Part shown: positions 1-5,039 of the stretch, one piece after another
How positions within the stretch are numbered: the first letter of the stretch is position 1
How the letters are laid out: the number at the start of each line of letters is the position of its first letter
DNA from: an uncultured Beijerinckiaceae bacterium
GTDB taxonomy: Bacteria; Pseudomonadota; Alphaproteobacteria; Rhizobiales; Beijerinckiaceae
Length of the DNA: 5,039 nucleotides
Direction of reading: 5' to 3'
Assembly: GCA_937863205.1 (NCBI GenBank)
Contig: CALMGA010000339.1
Coordinates: 1-5,039 of the forward strand
Position numbers and translations under genes: made by a program
Notes under the pieces: generated by a model
The model's input: only the letters and a program-made list of their open reading frames with translations
Told to the model about the DNA's origin: nothing
The model's database searches: none

Positions 1-1
1 G

Positions 2-1304
2 CGGCACTACGCGGAGCTGGGCTACGACCGTATCCCGCCGCGCGGAGCCCACGCCGCCGTCACCGTGCCGGGCACGGTCGGCGGCTGGATCCTGGCACAG
101 GAGATGGCGCGCGCGGGGGGTGGCAAGCTGCCGCTCGCCGACATCCTGCACCGGGCGATCGCGCTGGCCGGCGAGGGCTACGCCCAGTCGCCCTCGGAGG
201 AGCGCACGAAGCCGTTCGAGTTCGCCGCGCTGAAGGACGCGCCCGGCTTCGCGCAGGCCTTCCTGGTCGACGGCGCGATCCCCAAGGCCGGCACGCCCCG
301 TCGCGCGCCGAAGCTCGCCGCGACGCTGGAGCAACTGGCGCACGCCGGGCTCGACGACTTCTACCGCGGCGACGTCGGCCGCGAGATCAGCGCCGACATC
401 GAGCGGATCGGCGCGATGGCGACCCGCGAGGACCTCGCCGACTACCGCGCGAAGTGGCGCCAACCCTTGAGCCTGCGCCTCGTCGACAGTCTCGGCGCCC
501 GCACCCACTTCAACGCGCCGCCGCCGACGCAGGGGTTGGCCAGCCTGCTCATCCTCGGGATGTTCGACCGGCTCGGCCCCGTGCGCGCGGAGAGCTTCGA
601 GCACATCCACGGGCTGATCGAGGCGTCGAAGCGGGCGCTGGCGATCCGCGACCGCGTCGTCACCGACCACGACCGGCTGCGCGTCGACCCCGCGGACTTC
701 CTCACCGGCCGGGCGCTGGCGCGCGAGGCGGCGGCCATCGACATGGGGCGGGCGAGCGTCGGCCCGGCGAAGCCCGCCGCCGGCGACACGGTGTGGATGG
801 GGGCGATCGACGCTTCCGGCCTCGCCGTGTCGTTCATCCAGTCGATCTACTGGGAGTACGGCTCGGGCTGCGTGCTGCCGGCGACCGGCGGTGAACCCGC
901 TCGAGCCCGGACGGCGCCCGCCGCACACGCTGAACCCGCCGCTCTGCTTCTTCGACGACGGGCGGGTCGTGTCCTACGGCGCGATGGGCGGCGACGGGCA
1001 GCCGCAGTTCCAGGCGCAGCTGTTCACGAGGCTGCTGATGGGCGAGGGCGTGGCGGCGGCGCTCGACAGGCCACGCTTCCTCTACGGCAAGGCGTGGGGC
1101 ACCGAGACCACCGCGCTGACCGTCGAGCCGCGGTTCGACGACGTGCTGCTGCGGCGCCTGCGCGGCGCCGGCCACGAACTCAACGTCCTCGAAGAGCCCT
1201 ACGCCGACCTGCTCGGCCACGCCGGGGCGCTGATCCGACGGCCCGGCGGTCGCATCGAGGCCGGGCACGATCCGCGCTCGGACGGCGGCGCGGCGGGGGC
1301 GTGA
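2..1304 (+). pseudogene. ggt: Gamma-glutamyltransferase, 5'-partial, broken by an internal out-of-frame deletion
   Basis: This is an N-terminal nucleophile hydrolase of the gamma-glutamyltransferase family. The family cleaves the gamma-glutamyl bond of glutathione and related compounds, usually outside the cytoplasm, after self-cleavage into two subunits. The 5' end, roughly 90 residues, lies outside the window; the frame is open from base 2 (LGYDRIPPRGAHAAVTVPGT). Family marks include NAPPPTQGLASLLIL (about 510-555) and GDTVWMGAID, whose Thr at 788-790 is the expected autoprocessing nucleophile. VSFIQSIYWEYGSG follows. At 887-893 the text jumps from VLPATG to LNPLEPGRRP in another frame. About 16 family residues (the VLxQNRGxxFSLDP segment) are absent; the frame change requires a loss of 3n+2 bp, about 47 bp. 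The second frame then runs intact (MGGDGQPQFQAQLF, GHAGALI, DPRSDG) to TGA at 1304. The missing part matches the E. coli NNQMDDFS substrate-binding loop, so no active enzyme is expected. The family call is firm; whether the lesion is real or an assembly error is open. Confidence 0.9.
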
Positions 1305-1307
1305 GGC

Positions 1308-2123
1308 TCAGAACCTGTGCCACAGCGCGAAGATCGGCCCGGTCTCGCGCACCGCATTGAACCCGATCACCGTGCGGAAGGCGCCGAGCTGCACGGACCA
1401 GCCCGGCCGCACGTCATAGACGGCGCTGAGCTGCAGCTTGTCGTAGGCGGTGCGCGCGATCGTCGGGCCGCCCGCGTCGTAGGGGCCGGCGGCGGGCGCG
1501 TAGGAGCCGAAGCTCTGCGCGAGCAGCAGCAGGCGCGGCACGGGACGCCAGCCCACCGTGACGTCGAGCCGGGCCTCGGAGGGGAAGGGATCGACGCGCG
1601 CCCGCACGCCCGGCGCGACATCGAGGAAGGCGGGGCGGCCGAGGATCGTGAAGCCCTGCGCCGCCATCAGCCGGACATCGACGGCGAGGTTGCGGGCGCC
1701 ACCGACCGCGAGCTGGGCGGACCTGTCGCCCGGCAGCAGGGGCGGTTGCACCAGCACCTGCACCGAGAGTGCCCGATCCGGCGCGCGATACAGGCCGAGG
1801 CGGGCACCGGACGCAGAGGAGTCCGAGCCGGTCACGGTGTTCGCCGCCCCGCCCTCGCGTGCCAGGGTCGGGGCGGCGATCAAGGTGAGGAAGGGTGTCA
1901 GACCGTATTCGAGATAGCCGTCAGCGGTCGCCTTGCGATAGGCCGGCGCCGGCTGCGGACGCGCCGAATTGTCGAAGCGCCGCGCGCCTTCGGAGAAGCC
2001 TGCGCCGGCGATGAGAATGCCGTAGAACTGGTCCTGGAGGTAGGCGCCGCCCGCTGCCGGCTCGGCCGCGGCGCAAAGGCCTGCGGCGAGCATGACGAGA
2101 AAGCATCGTGGGAAGAGGCGCAC
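1308..2123 (-). CDS. Predicted secreted beta-barrel (outer membrane) protein of unknown role
   Basis: The protein has 271 residues from a GTG start at 2121-2123. It opens with an Arg-containing n-region and a hydrophobic core (FLVMLAAGLCAAA), a Sec signal peptide probably cut near residue 20. The mature part lacks long hydrophobic helices. It shows alternating hydrophobic and polar stretches, many Gly and aromatic residues and a C-terminal Phe (FALWHRF), the pattern of an outer-membrane beta-barrel with a BAM-type end signal. The segments GFSEGARRFDNS, YRKATADGYLEYGLTPFLTLIAAP and LQLSAVYDVRPGWSVQLGAF resemble uncharacterised alphaproteobacterial proteins that I recall only as hypothetical or transporter-like; no substrate can be assigned. 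No in-frame upstream start is visible in the 25 bases before the GTG; the ribosome site is weak (CCGGGG). Met11 is an alternative start but would remove the charged n-region. The gene converges on the glutamyltransferase gene with 3 bp between stops and no visible terminator. It has its own promoter with a CtrA-type box. Confidence 0.75.
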   Translation of the reverse strand: MRLFPRCFLVMLAAGLCAAAEPAAGGAYLQDQFYGILIAGAGFSEGARRFDNSARPQPAPAYRKATADGYLEYGLTPFLTLIAAPTLAREGGAANTVTGSDSSASGARLGLYRAPDRALSVQVLVQPPLLPGDRSAQLAVGGARNLAVDVRLMAAQGFTILGRPAFLDVAPGVRARVDPFPSEARLDVTVGWRPVPRLLLLAQSFGSYAPAAGPYDAGGPTIARTAYDKLQLSAVYDVRPGWSVQLGAFRTVIGFNAVRETGPIFALWHRF

Positions 2124-2170
2124 GTGACCCCGGCGGGTTGTGCAACCATGGGTCCACGATACGGAGGAAA

Positions 2171-2199
2171 GTTGTAGCGACCGGAGGTTGAGGCGTTAA
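2171..2199 (-). promoter_or_regulatory. Predicted promoter of the beta-barrel protein gene
   Basis: On the minus strand, TTAACG (2199-2194) and TACAAC (2176-2171) are separated by exactly 17 bases. They resemble the alphaproteobacterial housekeeping -35 (TTGACG) and -10 hexamers. Transcription would start near 2164, leaving a leader of about 40 bases before the GTG at 2123. The -35 lies inside the CtrA-type box, the arrangement known for promoters activated by CtrA. The prediction rests on sequence match only. Confidence 0.5.
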
Positions 2200-2211
2200 C
2201 GAAATCTTAAC
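2195..2211. promoter_or_regulatory. CtrA-type binding box (TTAA-N7-TTAAC)
   Basis: The sequence GTTAA-CGAAATC-TTAAC is an exact match, on both strands, to the TTAA-N7-TTAAC consensus of the alphaproteobacterial cell-cycle regulator CtrA. I noticed no other TTAA in this GC-rich window, so a chance match is unlikely though not excluded. It lies 72 bp upstream of the beta-barrel gene start and overlaps that gene's predicted -35 hexamer. This suggests activation of that gene by CtrA; the gene on the other side (MAPEG family) ends here and would not be controlled by it. Confidence 0.6.
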
Positions 2212-2253
2212 CGTTGCGCTCGTGCACTCCGCCTCCATCGCGGCGCGCTATCC

Positions 2254-2673
2254 TCACAGCACCCTGACGAGCAGGGCCAAGGCTGTGACGACCATCACGG
2301 CGAAGGTCGCGAGGATGCCGCCGCCGCGGCAGCCGAACTGCTGGGGCGAGTTCTTCGGTGCCAGCATGCCGATGGGATGCGCCGTGCGGGCGACCAGCAG
2401 CACGATGAGCAGCAGGTTGATGAACACCGGACCGGCGCCGCGCGCCTCCAGGAGCGCGACCAGCAGCAGCGCGAACGGGACGTATTCCGAGAAGTTGGCC
2501 TGGGCGCGTACGCGCTTCTGCAACCCCTCGTTGCCGCCATCGCCGTGCAGCGTATCGGTGCGCACTCGCGTGGCGACCACCCAGCCGGACAGGCCGACGA
2601 GGATCAGGGCGAAGATCGCGGCGTAGACGGCGGTGATCGAGGGATAGGTCATGGTGATCGAGGGATAGGTCAT
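2254..2673 (-). CDS. MAPEG family (membrane-associated eicosanoid/glutathione metabolism-like) protein
   Basis: The protein is 139 residues long and mostly hydrophobic, with four likely membrane helices: about residues 15-37, 65-80, 82-100 and 119-138. The family mark RVRAQANFSEYVPFALLLVAL (after the first helix) is clear; in MAPEG proteins the Arg-x-x-x-Asn region and the Glu face the membrane and, in the enzymes, bind glutathione. ARTAHPIGM before the last helix also fits. Bacterial relatives (YecN type) mostly have no proven substrate, so only the family is assigned; the protein should sit in the inner membrane. The N-terminus repeats MTYPSIT exactly twice, because of a 21-bp tandem duplication, so two ATG starts (2671-2673 and 2650-2652) are possible. 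The family normally has only one such start, giving 132 residues. No good ribosome site precedes either ATG. The gene lies between the 261-bp gap after trmB and the promoter of the beta-barrel gene. Confidence 0.85.
   Translation of the reverse strand: MTYPSITMTYPSITAVYAAIFALILVGLSGWVVATRVRTDTLHGDGGNEGLQKRVRAQANFSEYVPFALLLVALLEARGAGPVFINLLLIVLLVARTAHPIGMLAPKNSPQQFGCRGGGILATFAVMVVTALALLVRVL
2632..2673. repeat. 21-bp perfect tandem duplication covering the MAPEG start codon
   Basis: Two identical 21-base units, 2632-2652 and 2653-2673 (each beginning ggtgatcgag and ending ataggtcat), lie head to tail. The unit is a multiple of three and encodes MTYPSIT on the minus strand, so the frame is kept and the start codon is doubled. 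It looks like a replication-slippage event or an assembly duplication. Confidence 0.95.
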
Positions 2674-2934
2674 GAAGCGGGTCCCGGGTTTGGCGACGAA
2701 CGTCCGGGGGCGGCGGGCGTTGCCGCTGAAGTGAAGTGTTCTTCACCGTACGCGGAGACAACGGGATGCGGCGACGGGAGGCTTGCGGCGGGATCGACGA
2801 GCCAGAGCCGAGCTTCCCGGCGCGCCGCTGCGACGTTAGCCGGGTTCCACCGTGGTAGTGGTTCGTCGTCGACGCCGAGGCGGCCTTGGAGCGCAGCCTG
2901 CCTGCCGGCACCCTCGAAGCCGAGCGTGGCGCCG
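2674..2934. other. Intergenic region between trmB and the MAPEG gene, no gene seen
   Basis: I see no supportable coding sequence, tRNA or clear rho-independent terminator in these 261 bp. The only ATG-led frame on the plus strand that lies wholly inside (from 2765, about 30 codons) has no family signal and no ribosome site. The region holds the short dyad at 2731-2746 and presumably the MAPEG promoter. It is less uniformly GC-rich than the genes around it. Confidence 0.5.
2731..2746. promoter_or_regulatory. Short dyad GTGAAG-tgtt-CTTCAC upstream of the MAPEG gene
   Basis: A perfect 6-bp inverted repeat with a 4-base centre lies about 58 bp upstream of the MAPEG start. It has no T-run on either side, so it is a poor terminator candidate. 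It could be an operator near the MAPEG promoter, but a 6-bp stem may occur by chance. Confidence 0.25.
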
Positions 2935-3639
2935 TCAGCGCCGCACGGCGGTGAGGTAGCACGGCCGCCGCCCCTCGGCGACGGCCTTCGCCTCGTAGCG
3001 GGTGCGCTGCCACTCCGGCCACGGTTGCTGCCAGTTCTTCGCGCAGGCGGGCTCCCAGCGAAAATCGGGCGAGCGGGCGAGGCGCGCCAGCGTCCAACCG
3101 GTGTAGTCGTCGATGTCGCTCGCGAAGCGCAGCTCGGCGCCGGGCCTCATCGCCCGGGCGAGGCGGGCGAGCAGACCATCGGACACGAAGCGGCGCTTGC
3201 GCTGCCGGCGCTTCGGCCAGGGGTCGGGATAGAACAGGTAGACCCTGGCCAAACAGCTGAGTGGTAAGGCGTCGATGACGTCGCCGGCGTCGCCGGCGTG
3301 CAGGCGGATGTTGTCGCTGTCGGCCCCCGCGACGTCGGCCAGCGCCCGCGCCATGCCGTTGACGAAGGGCTCGCAGCCGAGGAAGCCGACATCCGGCTCG
3401 CGCCGCGCCGCCGCAAGAAGATGCTCGCCGCCGCCGAAGCCGATCTCGAGGCGAAGCTCGCTCTTCGGCGTCGTGAACAGCGCGGCAGGATCGAGGGGAC
3501 GGGACGGATCGAGGGAGAGGCGCGGCAGCAGCGAGGCCATCAGCTCGCGCTGGTAGGCCGAGAGCGGCTTGCCGACGCGCCGGCCGCGCAGAAGGTTGTC
3601 GCGGAGAGGGGCGTCGTTCCCTGCTGCCGAACCCCTCAT
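2935..3639 (-). CDS. trmB: tRNA (guanine-N7-)-methyltransferase
   Basis: TrmB is the cytoplasmic class I, SAM-dependent methyltransferase that makes m7G at position 46 in the variable loop of tRNAs. The protein has 234 residues, the usual length. Visible marks are the SAM-binding loop LRLEIGFGGGEHL (62-74), GCEPFVNGMA (88-97, strand beta-2 and its acidic residue), HAGDAGDVIDAL (114-125), YPDPWPKRRQRKRR (137-150, catalytic Asp and basic tRNA-binding patch), RFASDIDDY (171-179) and TRYEAKA (213-219), the Thr-x-x-Glu element expected near the active site. No expected segment is missing. The ATG at 3637-3639 is used because the protein then has normal length; no Shine-Dalgarno-like sequence precedes it, which fits translation coupled to metK 39 bp upstream. 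In many Hyphomicrobiales trmB follows metK, and MetK supplies the SAM that TrmB uses. The gene ends with RR before TGA. Confidence 0.95.
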   Translation of the reverse strand: MRGSAAGNDAPLRDNLLRGRRVGKPLSAYQRELMASLLPRLSLDPSRPLDPAALFTTPKSELRLEIGFGGGEHLLAAARREPDVGFLGCEPFVNGMARALADVAGADSDNIRLHAGDAGDVIDALPLSCLARVYLFYPDPWPKRRQRKRRFVSDGLLARLARAMRPGAELRFASDIDDYTGWTLARLARSPDFRWEPACAKNWQQPWPEWQRTRYEAKAVAEGRRPCYLTAVRR

Positions 3640-3678
3640 GGTGAGGAGGCTATCGACTGTTTCCGGGGCAGCGGCGGC

Positions 3679-4787
3679 TCAGGCTGCGACGGCGCCCTTC
3701 AGCTTGTCGACGAGGTCGGTGCGCTCCCAGGAGAAGCCGCCGTCGCTCTCCGGGGTGCGGCCGAAATGGCCGTAGGAGGAGGTGCGGGCGTAGATCGGCT
3801 TGTTCAGGCCGAGGTGCTCGCGGATGCCGCGCGGCGACAGGCGCATGATCCGTCCTAGAACGGCTTCGAGCTTCTCCTCCGGCACGGTGCCGGTGCCGTG
3901 GGTGTCGACATAGATCGACAGCGGTTCGGCGACGCCGATCGCATAGGAGAGCTGGATGGTGCAGCGTTCGGCCAAGCCCGCCGCGACGACGTTCTTGGCG
4001 AGGTAGCGGGCGACGTAGGCGGCGGACCGATCGACCTTGGTCGGGTCCTTGCCGGAGAAGGCGCCTCCGCCGTGCGGCGCCGCGCCGCCGTAGGTGTCGA
4101 CGATGATCTTGCGGCCGGTGAGGCCGCAGTCGCCGTCGGGGCCGCCGATCACGAACTTGCCCGTCGGATTGACGTGCCACACCGTGTCGGCGTCGATCCA
4201 GCCCGCCGGCAGGGCCTTGCGGATGTGCGGCTCGACGATGCGGCGGACGTCGGCCGAGGACAGGTCCTCATCGACGTGCTGGGTGGAGAGCACGATCTGC
4301 GTGACGCCGACCGGCTTGCCGCCCTCGTACTTCACCGTCACCTGGCTCTTGGCGTCGGGGCCGAGCTTGGCGGCCTCGCCGTCGCCGGCCTTGCGCGCGC
4401 GGGCGAGGTCTTCCAAAATCTTGTGGGAATAGTAGATCGGCGCCGGCATCAGCTCCGGGGTCTCGCGGCAGGCGTAGCCGAACATGATCCCCTGGTCGCC
4501 GGCGCCCTCGTCCTTGTTGCCGGCGGAGTCGACGCCCTGCGCGATGTCGGCGCTCTGCGCATGGAGCAGCACCTCGACCTCGGCGGTTTCCCAGTGGAAG
4601 CCGTCCTGCTCGTAGCCGATGTCCTTGATCGCTGCGCGCGCGACCTCGACGATGCGCGCGGGCGAGATGTCCGGGCCGCGCACCTCGCCGGCGATCACCA
4701 CGCGGTTCGTCGTGGCCGGTCGCACACCTTGTCGGGGTGGCCTTCCGAGACGGATTCGCTGGTGAAAAGGTAGTTGGCGCGGGCCAC
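3679..4787 (-). pseudogene. metK: S-adenosylmethionine synthetase, broken by an internal out-of-frame deletion near the 5' end
   Basis: MetK makes SAM from methionine and ATP. Reading starts at a GTG (4785-4787): [23 protein letters not shown], including the GHPDK motif with its ATP/Mg-binding His and Asp. At 4714-4718 the text jumps in another frame to [16 protein letters not shown], which runs intact for 345 codons to TGA at 3679. Seen there are [48 protein letters not shown] and the P-loop-like [11 protein letters not shown]. Homologs have about 23-30 residues (ISDxVVD...VACETL) between the halves, including the Glu equivalent to the potassium ligand near residue 43 in E. coli. The loss is 3n+1 bp, about 70-90 bp. 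Translation from the GTG stops after six out-of-frame codons (PRRTAW). A frame from 4851 covers the second half but lacks the true N-terminus. AGGGGA at 4802-4797, nine bases before the GTG, is a good ribosome site. metK is normally essential, so an assembly error or a second copy should be considered. Confidence 0.93.
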
Positions 4788-4796
4788 GAAACGGGA

Positions 4797-4802
4797 TCCC
4801 CT
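4797..4802 (-). promoter_or_regulatory. Ribosome binding site deciding the metK GTG start
   Basis: On the minus strand AGGGGA ends nine bases before the GTG at 4787. Together with the family N-terminus ([11 protein letters not shown]) directly after the GTG, it supports this start over upstream in-frame codons, whose translated text (rich in Arg and Ala) has no family similarity. Confidence 0.55.
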
Positions 4803-4809
4803 GCGACCG

Positions 4810-4838
4810 GACGGCCAGCGCAGCCATAGTTGGCCGTC
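4810..4838. promoter_or_regulatory. Perfect 8-bp inverted repeat in the metK leader/promoter region
   Basis: GACGGCCA (4810-4817) and TGGCCGTC (4831-4838) are exact inverted repeats separated by 13 bases. The dyad is centred on the predicted metK -10 hexamer, so it could be an operator; if transcription starts further upstream it would be an RNA hairpin ending about 22 bases before the GTG. It lacks a T-run on either side, so it is not a standard terminator. No SAM riboswitch consensus that I know fits. Confidence 0.4.
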
Positions 4839-4851
4839 GCCCGCATGGCAA
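4823..4851 (-). promoter_or_regulatory. metK: Possible metK promoter
   Basis: On the minus strand TTGCCA (4851-4846) and TATGGC (4828-4823) are 17 bases apart; the first matches TTGACA at five of six positions, the second only TAT of TATAAT. Transcription would begin near 4816, giving a leader of about 28 bases that contains the AGGGGA ribosome site. The weak -10 keeps this tentative; metK could instead be read from the gene upstream. Confidence 0.3.
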
Positions 4852-4891
4852 GCGGCGGAGGCGACGGCGCGGAGGAAGGCCCGCTCCGCTC

Positions 4892-5039
4892 TCAAAGCCT
4901 GCGGAGCAGGTCCTTCATCGCCTCGACGTCCTCGGGGGAGGGGCGGGCGCCGGTGTTGATGTGGTCCATCTTGCGGCAGATCTCGCCGAGCTGCGCGGCG
5001 ATGTATTCCAGGGCTTCGACCACCCGTTCGCCGGTCTCG
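4892..5039 (-). CDS. 3' end of an unrecognised gene, C-terminal 49 codons
   Basis: Only the last 48 residues and TGA are in the window; the start is beyond the right edge. The visible text runs [20 protein letters not shown], then [20 protein letters not shown] and MKDLLRRL. It reads as a soluble, amphipathic helix ([15 protein letters not shown] heptad-like spacing, possibly a coiled coil), a Gly-Ala-Arg-Pro turn and a second short helix ([15 protein letters not shown]). I do not recognise the family. Evidence that it is coding: the frame is open to the edge, codon third positions are nearly all G or C, and the opposite frames give poorer protein. It is 104 bp upstream of the metK start and in the same direction. 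In relatives a helix-turn-helix regulator often precedes metK, but nothing here shows such a domain. Confidence 0.6.
   Translation of the reverse strand, partial: ETGERVVEALEYIAAQLGEICRKMDHINTGARPSPEDVEAMKDLLRRL

Noticed and set aside
887..893. Programmed ribosomal frameshift in the glutamyltransferase gene
   Set aside because: A programmed shift would keep all conserved residues; here about 16 are absent, and no slippery heptamer is seen.
2063..2123. Lipoprotein signal in the beta-barrel protein (LAAGLC)
   Set aside because: The residue before Cys is Leu, not Gly, Ala or Ser, so it does not fit the lipobox; an ordinary Sec signal peptide is more likely.
1317..2177. Open frame of 286 codons on the plus strand opposite the beta-barrel gene
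   Set aside because: Highly charged, motif-free text; the minus-strand frame has a signal peptide, barrel pattern and promoter.
2765..2857. Small plus-strand open frame of about 30 codons in the trmB-MAPEG gap
   Set aside because: No ribosome site, no recognisable motif and no biased codon pattern beyond that expected of the GC content.
2377..3267. Open frame of 296 codons on the plus strand across MAPEG, the gap and trmB
   Set aside because: It runs antisense through two recognised genes and has low-complexity Arg/Ala/Gly content without motifs.
3898..4773. Long open frame of 291 codons on the plus strand, opposite metK
   Set aside because: It mirrors metK codon bias in GC-rich DNA; its Asp/Gly/Val/Arg-rich text shows no family signal, and metK is clearly the real gene.
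4788..4891. SAM-responsive riboswitch upstream of metK
   Set aside because: The leader contains one simple hairpin but none of the conserved core sequences of the SAM-II, SAM-V or SAM/SAH classes that I can recall.
1..5039. CRISPR arrays, tRNA or rRNA genes, insertion sequences, attachment sites
   Set aside because: I saw no regularly spaced repeats, no tRNA-like T-loop, no transposase text and no terminal inverted repeats.

Overview
The window comes from a high-GC alphaproteobacterium, most likely a Hyphomicrobiales member of the Methylobacterium/Bradyrhizobium type. I infer this from the alphaproteobacterial style of the MetK, TrmB and gamma-glutamyltransferase proteins, from the metK-trmB pairing, and from a perfect CtrA-type box (TTAA-N7-TTAAC) in otherwise AT-poor DNA. 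I cannot name the genus with confidence.

Layout, left to right. Positions 2-1304 (+) hold most of a gamma-glutamyltransferase gene that enters from outside the window. Its reading frame breaks at about 887-893, where some 16 conserved residues are missing. It converges, with 3 bp between the stop codons, on a minus-strand gene (2123-1308) for a secreted beta-barrel-type protein ending in Phe. That gene has a well-placed promoter whose -35 hexamer lies inside the CtrA-type box. Upstream of it on the minus strand is a small four-helix membrane protein of the MAPEG family (2673-2254), whose first seven codons are an exact 21-bp tandem duplication. A 261-bp intergenic region with no convincing gene follows.

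Next come trmB (3639-2935), for tRNA guanine-N7 methyltransferase, and metK (4787-3679), for S-adenosylmethionine synthetase. They are 39 bp apart in a likely operon in which MetK makes the methyl donor that TrmB uses. As written, metK is broken: after the GHPDK motif it lacks about 23-30 conserved residues and changes frame. The last 49 codons of an unrecognised minus-strand gene (4892-5039) close the window.

The main result is that two of the four recognisable conserved enzymes or membrane proteins carry short, out-of-frame internal deletions, and a third carries a short tandem duplication. Because metK is normally essential, either the assembly is wrong at these points or the organism has another SAM synthetase and this locus is decaying. 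I found no new mobile, defence or RNA system. The best regulatory signal is the CtrA-type promoter of the outer-membrane protein gene.
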